Of a stretch of DNA of 64,000 nt, positions 47,311 to 56,928 are shown piece by piece. The stretch is from Novipirellula caenicola (GTDB taxonomy: Bacteria > Planctomycetota > Planctomycetia > Pirellulales > Pirellulaceae): assembly GCF_039545035.1 (NCBI RefSeq), contig NZ_BAABRO010000003.1, positions 1-64,000 of the forward strand. Direction: 5' to 3'. The number at the start of each line of letters is the position of its first letter. The stretch's first letter is position 1. A program made the translations under genes and the position numbers. The notes beneath the pieces are model-generated. The model saw only the letters and a program-made list of their open reading frames with translations, was not told the DNA's origin and searched no databases.

Positions 47311-47325
47311 TTAAGTAACTTAAGT
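47311..47325. promoter_or_regulatory. Paired CTTAAG palindromes upstream of rpoD
   Basis: Two CTTAAG sites (47311-47316 and 47320-47325) lie 3 nt apart, both palindromic, in the dnaG-rpoD gap about 240 bp upstream of the rpoD start. A nearby hairpin ATGCTA/TAGCAT (47271-47290) lies just after the dnaG stop. They may be an operator or simply chance. Confidence 0.25.
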
Positions 47326-47458
47326 CAACCGAACCTTTCGCAAACGTTACTGTTTCCAATCAATCGAAGGAGCTACTGACACCCCGCTTCAGACCGTCCC
47401 GATTCAATACCACGCATCGTTGATGTCTTTGTCAAAAAGACGCCCGCCAACGGTGACC

Positions 47459-47475
47459 GATCAGAGGAGCTGATC
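47459..47475 (+). promoter_or_regulatory. Shine-Dalgarno hairpin of the rpoD leader ORF
   Basis: A perfect 6-bp stem GATCAG (47459-47464) / CTGATC (47470-47475) exposes AGGAG (47465-47469) as its entire loop. The ATG of the leader ORF begins at the next base (47476), six bases after AGGAG. Ribosome binding and the stem thus compete in the same 17 bases. Confidence 0.6.
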
Positions 47476-47547
47476 ATGTGCGTATTGTGTGAAATAGGAT
47501 TTTTCAATCGACCCACGGTGCCAGGATTCGGCACTAAAAAAACATGA
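47476..47547 (+). CDS. 23-codon leader ORF upstream of rpoD
   Basis: An ATG with AGGAG 6 nt upstream opens a 23-residue frame, MCVLCEIGFF...GFGTKKT, ending TGA at 47545-47547. It has a CxxC pair at positions 2 and 5. The stop codon overlaps GAGG (47546-47549), the Shine-Dalgarno of rpoD, and is 9 nt before the rpoD ATG. A ribosome finishing this frame would sit on the rpoD start, the arrangement expected for translational coupling. Whether the peptide itself matters is unknown. It is distinct from rpoD's own N terminus. Confidence 0.5.
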   Translation: MCVLCEIGFFNRPTVPGFGTKKT

Positions 47548-47556
47548 GGTTTTCAG

Positions 47557-49215
47557 ATGCAATTGATGGACCAAGATCTTTCTCAACTTATCGCTCGTGG
47601 AACCAAGGATGGATTCCTCACCTACGACGAAGTCAACGCCTACCTACCGGATGAAGACGTCAATCCGGAAAAGCTCGATCGACTGATGCAAGCGATTGAG
47701 CGTCACGGGATTCAGTTAATCGAAAAGGCGGAAAAGAAGGCGATTGTTGCAGCGGGCAAAAAGCCCGAGCCTCGTGTGGCTGAAATGCGATACAGCGAAG
47801 ACGACGATGCGCCGCTGGTATCGGCAGAATTGCCCAAGGCTAGCGATGACCCGATTCGCATGTACTTGAGCCAGATGGCTGAAATCCCCTTGCTGACTCG
47901 CGAGCAAGAGATTTCGTTGGCCAAGAAAATCGAAATCACGCGTCGTCAATATCGCCGCATGTTGTTGGAATCCGATTACGCACTTCGCAGCACGGTCGAA
48001 ACGCTGCACCGCGTGCACAACGGTGAATTGCCATTTGATCGTACCATCAAGGTTTCGTTGACCGAACGATTGACCAAAGAGCAGATCAGTGCTCGTATGC
48101 CTCACAACCTGCGAACGATCGATGTCTTGATCGCGCAGAACAAATCGGATTTTGAGCAGCTCGTTCGCAAGAGCGTTTCGCCTCGTTTGAAGGCCGAGAT
48201 TCGCCGTCGATTCATCCGTAACCGCCGCAAGTGCTTGCAGCTTGTCGAAGAATTGTCGCTTCGCAGTCGCCGCGTCGTGCCGTTGTTGGGACAGCTCGAA
48301 AAGATTTCACGCCGCATGACTTTCATTCGCGATCGCTTGTCCGCTTTGGGCGATGACGCGATGAGCCGCGATGAAGCTGCGGATCTGAAACAAGAGCTTC
48401 GCGAATTGATGTTGGTCACTCAAGAGAGTCCGGAAAGCCTTCGCAACCGGATGACCAAAGTTCGTCGCCACTTTGATGAATACGAAGCGACCAAGCGTCA
48501 ATTGAGCAGCGGTAATCTTCGTTTGGTGGTCTCGATCGCCAAAAAGTACCGCAATCGCGGGCTGTCGTTCTTGGATTTGATCCAAGAGGGCAACACCGGT
48601 TTGATGCGAGCGGTTGACAAGTACGAATATCGTCGTGGCTTTAAATTCAGCACCTACGCCACGTGGTGGATTCGCCAAGCGATCACGCGAGCGATTGCCG
48701 ACCAAGCACGCACGATCCGTATCCCTGTGCACATGATCGACGTGTTGAGCAAGCTGCGTCAGGCTCAGAAGCGTTTGACTCAAGAACTGCGTCGCGAGCC
48801 GACGTACGAAGAAATCGCGTTGGCCACCGAAGTACCACTGGAAGAGGTTCGCCGCGTGATGGACATCGGCCGGCACCCCGTCAGTTTGGATCGTCCCGTC
48901 GGCGAAGGCGAAGATAGCAGCTTTGGTGAATTCATCGAGGGCAGCGAAGACGATAACCCCGTGCGAGCGGCCGCTAGCGGGATCTTGCGAGGCAAGATCG
49001 ACGAATTGCTCAAGACGTTGACGTTCCGTGAACGCGAGATCATCCGCCTTCGCTACGGTTTGGTCGATGGCTACAGTTACACGCTCGAAGAGTGTGGCCG
49101 CATTTTCAAGGTCACGCGTGAGCGAGTGCGGCAGATCGAGGCCAAGGCGGTTGCGAAACTGCAAAGCCCATCGCGAGCAGATCGTTTGAGCGAATTTCTG
49201 AAGACCGCCGCGTAA
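47557..49215 (+). CDS. rpoD: Principal RNA polymerase sigma factor
   Basis: A 552-residue primary sigma-70. Region 1.1-like residues are at the N terminus ([22 protein letters not shown]), region 1.2 as [22 protein letters not shown] (about 97-118), a non-conserved insert of about 150 residues, region 2 as [28 protein letters not shown] and [15 protein letters not shown] (shown in parts), region 3 with EPTYEEIA, and region 4 with [12 protein letters not shown] and the helix-turn-helix [20 protein letters not shown]. It directs housekeeping transcription. The ATG at 47557 has GAGG 7 nt upstream; a coupled 23-codon leader ORF precedes it. dnaG is upstream on the same strand. Confidence 0.97.
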   Translation: MQLMDQDLSQLIARGTKDGFLTYDEVNAYLPDEDVNPEKLDRLMQAIERHGIQLIEKAEKKAIVAAGKKPEPRVAEMRYSEDDDAPLVSAELPKASDDPIRMYLSQMAEIPLLTREQEISLAKKIEITRRQYRRMLLESDYALRSTVETLHRVHNGELPFDRTIKVSLTERLTKEQISARMPHNLRTIDVLIAQNKSDFEQLVRKSVSPRLKAEIRRRFIRNRRKCLQLVEELSLRSRRVVPLLGQLEKISRRMTFIRDRLSALGDDAMSRDEAADLKQELRELMLVTQESPESLRNRMTKVRRHFDEYEATKRQLSSGNLRLVVSIAKKYRNRGLSFLDLIQEGNTGLMRAVDKYEYRRGFKFSTYATWWIRQAITRAIADQARTIRIPVHMIDVLSKLRQAQKRLTQELRREPTYEEIALATEVPLEEVRRVMDIGRHPVSLDRPVGEGEDSSFGEFIEGSEDDNPVRAAASGILRGKIDELLKTLTFREREIIRLRYGLVDGYSYTLEECGRIFKVTRERVRQIEAKAVAKLQSPSRADRLSEFLKTAA

Positions 49216-49472
49216 GCCACGGTCCTCGGATTCACGTAGCGAAACGAAGCGTCGTGAAACAAAACGTAGCGAAACTCGCCAAGAGTTTCGTTCGCTCTAG
49301 CGGCGGCCGCCACGGAGCCGCGATTTTCGCTGCTTTTGGTGCGAGCGTGCCCCTGAGGTCTTTGTGGGATCCGGTCGCTTGGGCACCCTCGGTGGTGTCG
49401 GATCGACGTCCAAAGCGATATGCTATACCTACCGTTATTCATATTGCTTCGGTTCCCACTGGTCTTGTCGTC

Positions 49473-50207
49473 ATGTCTACTGGTTCGAATATCGAAATCA
49501 GCGCTTCACTCCTTCGCACGCTTCACCGTATCCATCGTCAATTGACGGATTTGCGTGGCCAACTATCGCGTGGGCCCCGCCAAATCAAAGCAGGCGAGGC
49601 GATGGTCGCGAAGGCGCAGGCGGACCTGGACGAGTTGCAGGAGAAGCTGAAGAAGACGAAGCTGGCTTCGGACGAAAAACAGCTCCAGTTGAAGTCGCGT
49701 GAGGCACGGATCGTCGAAATCAACGTCAAACTGAACACGGCCGCCAGCAATCGTGAGTTCACGACGTTCAAAGAGCAGATCGCGGCGGACGAACAGGCCA
49801 ACAGTGTATTGAGCGACGAGATCCTCGAGGGGCTCGAGTATATCGATGAGCTGCAAGCCGAGTTGGATTCGCTGAAATCCGAGCTGGACAAGCAGAAATC
49901 CGAGCATGAGCAACGAGTGGTCGATGTTCACGCCAAGATGGAGCGTTTACGATCAGAGCTCGAACGCGTCGAAGCCGAGCTTGTCGAAACCGAAAAACAA
50001 ATCCCTAGTGCGGTTCGTCCGGATTACGAACGGTTGACCGCGTCCAAGGGAGAAGAGGCACTTGCGCCGATCGATGGCGATTCGTGTGGCGGGTGTTACC
50101 AGACGCTGACAACTCAGGTGATGAGTCAATTGCAGTTGTCGCGTTTGGTGCGATGCCCCAACTGCAACGCGTTTTTATACCTTCCTGAAAATCGCCGAGT
50201 CACCTAA
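49473..50207 (+). CDS. Coiled-coil zinc-ribbon protein
   Basis: A 244-residue protein: MSTGSNIEISASLLRTLHRIHRQL, then a long coiled coil (about 20-185) of heptad Leu/Glu/Lys text, and a C-terminal C4 zinc ribbon with CGGC and CPNC (about 215-235). It resembles the CT398-like zinc-ribbon family found near core cell-cycle or transcription genes. The exact function is unknown. The ATG at 49473 is chosen because the coiled coil begins at once; an open frame to 49254 is uncharacteristic. It lies 257 bp after rpoD and before coaE. Confidence 0.85.
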   Translation: MSTGSNIEISASLLRTLHRIHRQLTDLRGQLSRGPRQIKAGEAMVAKAQADLDELQEKLKKTKLASDEKQLQLKSREARIVEINVKLNTAASNREFTTFKEQIAADEQANSVLSDEILEGLEYIDELQAELDSLKSELDKQKSEHEQRVVDVHAKMERLRSELERVEAELVETEKQIPSAVRPDYERLTASKGEEALAPIDGDSCGGCYQTLTTQVMSQLQLSRLVRCPNCNAFLYLPENRRVT

Positions 50208-50342
50208 GTGTGGCGGGGTCCGGACTGGACCAAGTCGAGATTGCAGACGTCGCTAACCCTTCATTGGCGTTCCGGATCTTGCCGCCGCTAGCGGGGCTGC
50301 GTCACTGATGCAGCGGTCCTTCGCGGCAGGCTCGGTTTCAAT

Positions 50343-50402
50343 GACATCGGCAGCGACATCGATAGCGACATCGGCAGCGACATCGGCAGCGACATCGGCA
50401 GC
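50343..50402. repeat. Five 12-bp tandem repeats
   Basis: Five units of gacatcggcagc (the second is gacatcgatagc) lie head to tail upstream of coaE. They keep a reading frame of Asp-Ile-Gly-Ser but no gene start. The rest of 50208-50642 has no gene; it ends in an A/T-rich stretch with a candidate promoter. Confidence 0.85.
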
Positions 50403-50524
50403 GAGACCGATTTGCGTTCGCGGGGCGTCACGGTCGCCGTGGTGTTTTTTGTAGCGTCTCGCAGGCAGCGACTGGATCGGGCATCGCTTCGGGTTTGCGA
50501 GGCTCGAGACGTTTTCGCGATTGA

Positions 50525-50553
50525 TTGATAAAAAAATTTGGCAAAATTATTTT
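50525..50553 (+). promoter_or_regulatory. Candidate promoter of coaE
   Basis: TTGATA (50525-50530) and TATTTT (50548-50553) are 17 nt apart in an A/T-rich segment about 90 bp before the coaE start. Confidence 0.3.
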
Positions 50554-50642
50554 TCGATTTTGTAGCGGTCTGATCACCCTAGATTTGGCGACAAAACAAG
50601 GCAGAATAGCTCCTTTTCGTTCTCGTTTTGAGTACAGCAAAC

Positions 50643-51293
50643 ATGGTAATCGTGGGGATTGTGGGAGCTCCGGCGGGTGGAAAATCAACCGTTGCTCGCT
50701 ATCTACAGGGACTCGGAGCCACCTGGGTCAACGCGGATCTGATTGCCCGTGAAGTACTTCATCGACCGTCGGTTGTGGCCAAGTTGGTCGAGCGTTTTGG
50801 CTCGGAAATCGCCGATGCCGAGGGGAAAGTCAACCGCTCGCGTCTCGCTGAGGTGGTTTTCGGGGATGACGACGCGAGTCGCGCCGCATTAGACTATTTA
50901 GAGTCGCTGACCCATCCGCCTACTCGCAACGAAATCCTGCAGCAAATCCGGCAATCGGAGGCCCAGGGCGTACACGTCTTGGTACTGGATGTTCCACTTC
51001 TATTCGAATCAAAGTGGGATCGAGCTTGTGACGAGATCTGGTGTGTCGATTCCCCATGGGCACACCGGTTGCAGCGAGCCCAAGAACGCGGTTGGGATGC
51101 AGCTCAGCTTTCCAAACGTGAAACCAACCAACTATCCATTGAAGAAAAACGCCGGCTTAGCCACCGCGTCCTGCGTAATGATGGCTCGCTCGAGGACCTC
51201 TACGAGCAGATCCGCCAGCTTTACGTTAAGTTAAACGATTGCAGTGGAGAATCCTCTCCGGATCGACATTGTCTCGAACCAGACGACGGCTAA
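50643..51293 (+). CDS. coaE: Dephospho-CoA kinase
   Basis: A 216-residue P-loop kinase catalysing the last step of coenzyme A synthesis, phosphorylation of dephospho-CoA. The Walker A motif is GAPAGGKST at 8-16; the CoaE signature D-x-I-A-R (NADLIAREVLH) at about 30-36 and LTHPPTR near 97 are typical; VLDVPLLFE near 120 is Walker B-like. The ATG at 50643 is used, with a TTG five codons earlier as the alternative. The C-terminal 20 residues extend past the usual end. It is followed by rho after about 130 bp. Confidence 0.93.
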   Translation: MVIVGIVGAPAGGKSTVARYLQGLGATWVNADLIAREVLHRPSVVAKLVERFGSEIADAEGKVNRSRLAEVVFGDDDASRAALDYLESLTHPPTRNEILQQIRQSEAQGVHVLVLDVPLLFESKWDRACDEIWCVDSPWAHRLQRAQERGWDAAQLSKRETNQLSIEEKRRLSHRVLRNDGSLEDLYEQIRQLYVKLNDCSGESSPDRHCLEPDDG

Positions 51294-51424
51294 GTCACAC
51301 GAAAAAACATTTCTCTTTTCTCGACCCGATCTGCTTGAACTGAATTCTCGCACTCACACCTTCCTACCCATCTCTTTTCCAATCGACTGTCCTGCCAGCG
51401 CCGATCGATCTCGGCCTAATCATC
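51294..51424 (+). promoter_or_regulatory. C-rich, G-poor rho leader
   Basis: The 100 bases 51301-51400 contain 35 C and 12 G by my count, much more C-rich and G-poor than the flanking coding sequence, and are largely unable to fold. This is the composition of Rho utilisation sites. Rho is known to autoregulate through its leader in E. coli, so a rut-type attenuator is a reasonable reading. Confidence 0.45.
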
Positions 51425-52936
51425 ATGCAATCCAATCAACCACCTCGCGATCGCAATAGTCGCGGCTCGAACGACAATAGTGGTCCGCGCGAGTACCGCA
51501 ATTATCAGCGTCAAAACCATCGTCCCCGCCACCCTGACAAAGAGGTCGATCAACGGATTCGTGAACTCGATGCCGAGCGTGATCCGCTGTCGTTGCCCGA
51601 AGAAATTGTCAGTGAAGCGAACAAGATTGGCGAAAAAGTCGGAATCCCTAGCGGCGAGTCCGAGACACCGCAGCTAAACATCGCTCAGTTGCAAAAGATG
51701 CCACAGGACGCGTTGACCGCGATGGCTGAAGCCGAGGGGATCAAGGTCGCCAAGGCGGGTGGAAAGCAAGAATTGATCTTTTCGATTCTGAAGCAACGCA
51801 TGAAAGCCAATGGGTTGATGTTCGGCGAAGGAACGCTTGAGATCCTGCCCGATGGTTTCGGTTTTCTTCGCAGTGCGCAGTACCACTACGTTTCGTGCCC
51901 AGACGATATTTATGTCTCGCCCAGCCAGATCCGGCGATTCGGTTTGCAAACCGGCAGCCATGTGGCAGGCCAAATTCGGCCGCCCAAAGAAAACGAGCGG
52001 TACTTTGCCTTGTTGCGGATCGAGGCGATCAATCGCCGTGACCCGATGGGACGCCAAAACCAGATCCCGTTTGATGAATTGACGCCGCTGCATCCCGATC
52101 ACCGCATCATGATGGAGCACGATAGCAAGGAATTGAGCACGCGGGTGGTCGACATGTTGACCCCCGTCGGGTTTGGTCAACGTGGTTTGATCGTCAGCCC
52201 ACCGCGCGCGGGCAAAACGATCTTGATGCAGCAGTTGGCCAAGGCGGTTTTGAAAAATTACCCCGAAGCCTACGTGTTTATCCTGTTGATCGACGAGCGG
52301 CCTGAGGAAGTCACGGACATGGAACGTGAGGTTCGCGGGCCACAATGCGAAGTCATCAGCAGCACGTTTGACGAACCGGCTCAGCGGCACATTCAAGTCG
52401 CTCAGATGGTGATCGAAAAAGCCAAGCGGATGGTCGAAACCGGAGTGGATGTCGTTATCTTTTTGGATTCGATCACGCGTTTGTCTCGCGCCCACAACAG
52501 CGAAGGTGAATCGACCGGTAAATTATTGACCGGGGGACTTGATGCCGGAGCTTTGCAAAAACCCAAAGCACTGTTTGGTTCGGCGCGAAAGGTCGAAGAA
52601 GGCGGTTCGTTGACGATTTTAGCCACCGCGTTGGTTGATACCGGCAGCCGCATGGATGACGTGATCTTCGAAGAGTTCAAAGGCACCGGGAACCTCGAGA
52701 TCGTGCTTGATCGTTCGTTGGTTGACCGCCGGGTTTGGCCAGCGATCGATATCAGCCGCAGCGGGACTCGCCGCGAAGAAATGTTGATGGATCCCGAAGA
52801 GTATCGTCGGATTTCGGCGCTTCGCCGTGCGTTGGCCGAGCTTTCGCCCGCCGACGCCATGCAAGATTTAGTAGCACAGCTTAGAAAAACCCAGAACAAC
52901 GCCGAATTTTTGATGAGTTTGAAGGATGTCGATTGA
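51425..52936 (+). CDS. rho: Transcription termination factor Rho
   Basis: A 503-residue hexameric RNA helicase that terminates transcription. An N-terminal Asn/Arg-rich low-complexity segment (about 1-50) precedes the Rho_N domain. The cold-shock-like RNA-binding domain ([20 protein letters not shown]) is at about 138-157. Walker [11 protein letters not shown] is at about 258-267, Walker [11 protein letters not shown] near 345, and the Q-loop [12 protein letters not shown] near 372. Its length is greater than E. coli Rho (419) because of the N-terminal arm. The stop overlaps the ribH start by 11 bp, so the two are cotranscribed. Confidence 0.97.
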   Translation: MQSNQPPRDRNSRGSNDNSGPREYRNYQRQNHRPRHPDKEVDQRIRELDAERDPLSLPEEIVSEANKIGEKVGIPSGESETPQLNIAQLQKMPQDALTAMAEAEGIKVAKAGGKQELIFSILKQRMKANGLMFGEGTLEILPDGFGFLRSAQYHYVSCPDDIYVSPSQIRRFGLQTGSHVAGQIRPPKENERYFALLRIEAINRRDPMGRQNQIPFDELTPLHPDHRIMMEHDSKELSTRVVDMLTPVGFGQRGLIVSPPRAGKTILMQQLAKAVLKNYPEAYVFILLIDERPEEVTDMEREVRGPQCEVISSTFDEPAQRHIQVAQMVIEKAKRMVETGVDVVIFLDSITRLSRAHNSEGESTGKLLTGGLDAGALQKPKALFGSARKVEEGGSLTILATALVDTGSRMDDVIFEEFKGTGNLEIVLDRSLVDRRVWPAIDISRSGTRREEMLMDPEEYRRISALRRALAELSPADAMQDLVAQLRKTQNNAEFLMSLKDVD

Positions 52937-53393
52937 AGTGAGTGGAGTGGACGGAAAGTTGCCCAAGGGAAAGATTGCGATCGTCGCGAGTCGCTACAAC
53001 GAAGCGATCTGTGACTCGTTGGTCAAAGGTGCCGAAAGCACGCTGTTGGAGGCTGGGTATAGTGCCGCTGATATTGTCGTCGTGCGGGTTCCGGGGGCTT
53101 GGGAACTGCCTATCGTGGCGTCGCGGATGTTCAAACAGCACAGCATGATTGCCGTGATCACGTTGGGCTGCGTCATCAAAGGCGAAACGACTCACGACGA
53201 ACATATCAACCGCGCCGTCAGCGAAGCATTGATGCGGTTATCGATCGAATCCGATTCGCCGGTTGGTTTTGGATTGCTAACCTGTAACACGGTCGAACAG
53301 GCGCTGCAGCGCAGCGGTGGAAATGTCGGCAACAAAGGCGAAGAGGCGGCCGAGGCGGTGCTCGAGTTGCTGCGGCTCGCCGAAAAAATGTAA
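52926..53393 (+). CDS. ribH: 6,7-dimethyl-8-ribityllumazine synthase
   Basis: A 155-residue riboflavin pathway enzyme that joins 5-amino-6-ribitylaminouracil and 3,4-dihydroxybutanone phosphate. VPGAWELP at 55-62 binds substrate and phosphate, [13 protein letters not shown] near 81-93 holds the catalytic His90, and [13 protein letters not shown] is the C-terminal signature. The length is normal. It starts inside rho and ends 3 bp before the convergent hydrolase stop. Confidence 0.96.
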   Translation: MSIEVSGVDGKLPKGKIAIVASRYNEAICDSLVKGAESTLLEAGYSAADIVVVRVPGAWELPIVASRMFKQHSMIAVITLGCVIKGETTHDEHINRAVSEALMRLSIESDSPVGFGLLTCNTVEQALQRSGGNVGNKGEEAAEAVLELLRLAEKM

Positions 53394-53396
53394 GGC

Positions 53397-54689
53397 TTAT
53401 CGCTTGAAGAAGTCGATGGCCGCAGGAATGCCGGTTTGGATCATCGGGGTGTAGTGGTCGCCGGTAACGCGTAGATGAGTGGCGTCTTTGCCGGCTTGCT
53501 GTAGCCTTTTTCGAAAATCCTCGGCGTGTTCCAGCGGTACGTTGGAATCGTCGAGTGCATGAAAAATCAATAGCGGACATTGGAATTCGTCGACGTGGTT
53601 CATCGGCGACGATTCCGCCACAAAATCTTTGATCCCCGGCAACATCATCCGGTAGCTTACATCGGAGGTGATCTCCGCCATGCGGCTTTCCAAGTCATAG
53701 GCCGCTGCAAACGCCGCACAGCGAGTGATTCTCGGTTCGGTTGCTGCCAGCAGCAAGGCGAGGCTGCCGGCCGAGCTGTGTCCGGCGCAGTAGATTTTTT
53801 GGGGGTTCACGATCGCGATTTTTTTGATCGCATATTCAACGGCGTTGCGTCCGTTCACGACTCCTGCTCCGGCGCTACGAAACTTTTGGTACGCCAGCGG
53901 AAGTGATTTTAAGTAGAGTTGGTCGCTGTTTTCGGCGCCGGCCGGCATCGCACCATCGATCGAGTATTGAATCACCACCATGCCTGCTTCGGCATACGGC
54001 AGGGTTTCATCGTGATAGCTGTCGCTAGGGTCAACGCTGACGCCGTGTATCAGTGGCGTTCCCGCAGGCGCGACCAATACACAGGGCAGCGATTGGTTGT
54101 AGTGAGTTCCGGCGGGAATGTAGATCCGCATCGTCATCCGGCTTCCTGCCACCGTCGGATCGCCTAATAGCCGCACAAAGTGTGTCGTGACACCGGATGC
54201 GAACGTTCGTTCGACCGGCCCTAGGCTGGGAAGGGCATCTGGAACCGGTACGTTTTGCAGACCCGCTGCGGAGATCGGAGTGTTGGAACCGCGGTTTGTT
54301 GCCCAGAAATAAACAGCCACTCCGGAAACGCCACAGAACACCGGTGGCACGATCACCAGAGCGGCGACGAGGTAAATCCAGGACGGAATGCCTCCTCGCG
54401 GTGCCGTTCGCGAATGAGCGTAGGGTGGCGGCGCGGTGGGGCCATATTGTGGCGATGCAGCGGTTTGTCGCCTGCGGCCATCGATTTGCTGCGTTGGAAA
54501 GGGCGCAGCAGGATAGTTCGTCTGCAACGCTTCGAAATCGAGGTCGTCCGGCGCTGTGAAGCTAGAAACGCCTGGGATTTGCAGAAAGGTTCCGCATTTT
54601 GGGCACTGCACTTGAACGGTCTGAGCCGACGTGGCCACCAGCAGGATGGTGTTGCACCGGATACACGGAACATTGCGATGTGGGTTCAT
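53397..54689 (-). CDS. Zinc-ribbon, membrane-anchored alpha/beta hydrolase
   Basis: A 430-residue protein. A small zinc ribbon at the N terminus has Cys9, Cys12, Cys29 and Cys32. A Pro/Ala/Thr-rich linker leads to a membrane helix (about 108-132, IYLVAALVIVPPVFCGVSGV in part), so the enzyme domain is probably outside the inner membrane. Residues about 240-430 form an alpha/beta hydrolase with the nucleophile elbow GHSSAG, an Asp in HALDDSNVP, and a His in GDHYTPM, giving a credible catalytic triad. It may be an esterase or peptidase. The start is the ATG at 54689; the frame is open further upstream but without motif. Confidence 0.78.
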   Translation of the reverse strand: MNPHRNVPCIRCNTILLVATSAQTVQVQCPKCGTFLQIPGVSSFTAPDDLDFEALQTNYPAAPFPTQQIDGRRRQTAASPQYGPTAPPPYAHSRTAPRGGIPSWIYLVAALVIVPPVFCGVSGVAVYFWATNRGSNTPISAAGLQNVPVPDALPSLGPVERTFASGVTTHFVRLLGDPTVAGSRMTMRIYIPAGTHYNQSLPCVLVAPAGTPLIHGVSVDPSDSYHDETLPYAEAGMVVIQYSIDGAMPAGAENSDQLYLKSLPLAYQKFRSAGAGVVNGRNAVEYAIKKIAIVNPQKIYCAGHSSAGSLALLLAATEPRITRCAAFAAAYDLESRMAEITSDVSYRMMLPGIKDFVAESSPMNHVDEFQCPLLIFHALDDSNVPLEHAEDFRKRLQQAGKDATHLRVTGDHYTPMIQTGIPAAIDFFKR

Positions 54690-54911
54690 GATCAGCTTTA
54701 AAGCTATCGACACAGATTGCCGTGGAACCCATTGTCGGCTTGCGTGAACAACGGGATTGACCCGAGTCACACGTGGCGAAGGCGAACGGCAGGTGAAAAA
54801 CGACCCTAATATTAGCACGATGCGCAAACGAGTGTAACGGATTCACTTGCTTGCACTGCGTGCGGATCAGCGTGCGATGGCCGGTTCGCCGAAGGACATC
54901 GCGGCGTTCGT

Positions 54912-56246
54912 TTACTTCAGCAATTCGCGAAGTCGCTCGACGAGCTTGCTGGGGTCGTCGTGGCTGTAAGGAATCTGCTCGGTTTCCTTGGTGTTCAATT
55001 GTTTCAATTGACACTGGCCATCGCTCCACTCGTTGCCACCGGCAATGATCGCAAACGGGAATCCGTGGCTATCGGCATATTTCAGCTGGGCGCCGAGCTT
55101 TTTCGATTCGGGATAGACTTCGGTGCCAATTCCGGCCGCTCGCAGGTTACTGGCGAGTCGCAGGTAGTCGTCGCGGTGGGATTCGTCAAAGTAGGCGACA
55201 AACACCGATGCTGGCGTCGAGGTCGATGGCAACAGGTTCAACTGCTCCATTGCCGCGATCAAGCGATCAAGCCCGAGCGAGGCGCCGATCCCTGGCAGGT
55301 GTTGCTTCGTGTACAGCCCGGCGAGGTTGTCGTAGCGACCGCCGCTACAAACGCTGCCGATTGCAGGCAGGTCATCGAGGATCGTTTCAAAGATCACGCC
55401 GGTGTAGTAGTCCAAGCCGCGAGCGATCGAAACGTCCAAACGCAGTCGACGCTCGGGAACTCCCGACGCCAAGGCGCCTTCGTAGATGTCTCGCAGACGC
55501 TGGATGCCTTGCGCGGCTTTTTCGTTCCCGCCGGTGATCTCGGTTAGCTTGGCGAAAATCGCGTCGGCTTCGCCGGTGCACTCGGCGAGCTGCAAAACCG
55601 CTTCGGCCTGTTCCGATTGGATCTCTGCCGTCGTGACCATTTCATTGATCGTCTTTTCACGACCAATTTTGGCCAATTTGTCGAGGCTGCGAAGGATCGG
55701 AACGCTGCGATCGGCCAACCCGAGATGGTCGAGAAGTCCCGTCAACACGGCGCGGTTGTTGATGCTGATGGTAAAGCGGTCAAAGCCAATCGTTTCCAAC
55801 AGGTTGTTGATCACCGCGACGGCTTCGATATCGGCCAACACCGATTCGGTTCCGATCGTGTCAAAGTCGCACTGGATGAATTCGCGGTAGCGACCCGCTT
55901 GCGGGTTTTCGCCTCGCCACACCGGGGCGATGTGGTAGCGTTTAAACGGCGTTCCCAGCGTGCCGATGTGCTGCGCCGCAAAGCGAGCCAAGGGGACGGT
56001 CAGGTCGAATCGCATGCCCACATCGCGGCCGCCATTGTCTTGGAATCGATAGATTTGGCGGTCGGTTTCGTCGCTGCCTTTTCCCGTCAAGATTTCCAAG
56101 TGTTCAAGCGTTGGGGTGTCAATCGGTGCGAAGCCAAACGAGCGAAAGACCTCGCGGGCGGTTTGCATCAATTGCTCGCGCGGGATCATGACCGCGGGCA
56201 GGTAATCGCGGAAACCTTTGAGTGTTCTGGGCTGGATAAGCGACAT
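54912..56246 (-). CDS. hisS: Histidine-tRNA ligase
   Basis: A 444-residue class II aminoacyl-tRNA synthetase charging tRNA-His. Motif 1 is near DTPTLEHLEILTGKGS, motif 2 YHIAPVWRGENPQAGRYREF, and the His-specific RGLDYYTGVIFE near 275-286, only partly quoted, plus the GIGASLGLDRL motif 3. The C-terminal anticodon-binding domain follows. The hydrolase gene is downstream on the same strand. The start at 56246 is normal for the family. Confidence 0.97.
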   Translation of the reverse strand: MSLIQPRTLKGFRDYLPAVMIPREQLMQTAREVFRSFGFAPIDTPTLEHLEILTGKGSDETDRQIYRFQDNGGRDVGMRFDLTVPLARFAAQHIGTLGTPFKRYHIAPVWRGENPQAGRYREFIQCDFDTIGTESVLADIEAVAVINNLLETIGFDRFTISINNRAVLTGLLDHLGLADRSVPILRSLDKLAKIGREKTINEMVTTAEIQSEQAEAVLQLAECTGEADAIFAKLTEITGGNEKAAQGIQRLRDIYEGALASGVPERRLRLDVSIARGLDYYTGVIFETILDDLPAIGSVCSGGRYDNLAGLYTKQHLPGIGASLGLDRLIAAMEQLNLLPSTSTPASVFVAYFDESHRDDYLRLASNLRAAGIGTEVYPESKKLGAQLKYADSHGFPFAIIAGGNEWSDGQCQLKQLNTKETEQIPYSHDDPSKLVERLRELLK

Positions 56247-56269
56247 AGTTGGGATCGGTAGAGGGTGGA

Positions 56270-56845
56270 TTACGAGAGCAGGGGAAGCGAGGTGGGGCGA
56301 CGACTTCGCAGCGAGTCGTGGTCGTTGCGATCCGGATCAGGAAACTGAGGTCCGAACAACGCGTCGGCGTATTCGTCGATTTGTTCGGGGGTCTCAAAAT
56401 ACTTTTCGTAGCACCAATCGTCTTCGAATTCGCATTCTTTGGTGGTGTAATCGCGACAGATTTGAGGTCGCGTTTCGTAGATCCCGCAGCGATGGTCCTC
56501 TTGCAGGTGTTGGCAAGTCGAATAGACCAGCAAATACCAAGTTTCGCCTTCGACAAAAACCGTCGCCCCAGGGTGAACGAGGTACCAGCGAATGAAGTCA
56601 AAATCGCGGCGATTGACCGGTTCGTCAATCGGCAGAGCGAAATAGTGACAGCATTTTGCCGTGCAATGTTCGCACAGATTCGTTCCCTCGGGGAATTGAT
56701 CGCGGCGTTTCCCCGTCCGGATTTGGGGGCTCCCACTCGGGATCTGGGTTACAGTGCTCACCTGGGCGAATCTCCTCACGGCATTGGTGGTTCTAGGTCG
56801 ATGCTGGATGTTGTAGAAACTACCAAAGCATCGATTGTTCAACAA
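56270..56845 (-). CDS. YkgJ-family cysteine-cluster protein
   Basis: A 191-residue protein with the YkgJ-type cluster CEHCTAKCCHYF near 58-69 and CQHL...CGIYETRPQICRDY near 111-131, likely a zinc or iron-sulfur site. Function in the family is unsettled. The N-terminal 50 residues are weak and the TTG start is uncertain; no canonical Met lies closer to the domain. It precedes hisS on the same strand by 23 bp and is divergent from purU. Confidence 0.75.
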   Translation of the reverse strand: MLNNRCFGSFYNIQHRPRTTNAVRRFAQVSTVTQIPSGSPQIRTGKRRDQFPEGTNLCEHCTAKCCHYFALPIDEPVNRRDFDFIRWYLVHPGATVFVEGETWYLLVYSTCQHLQEDHRCGIYETRPQICRDYTTKECEFEDDWCYEKYFETPEQIDEYADALFGPQFPDPDRNDHDSLRSRRPTSLPLLS

Positions 56846-56928
56846 AGCCCCTACGGTTCGTTTGGGGCGTGTTTTGCGGATAGTTCAAGCTTACAAACGC
56901 TTGAAAGACATTAGGGAGAGACTAATCA

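Noticed and set aside
50343-50402. CRISPR-like array
   Set aside because: The units are 12 bp and directly adjacent with no spacers, and no cas genes are present.
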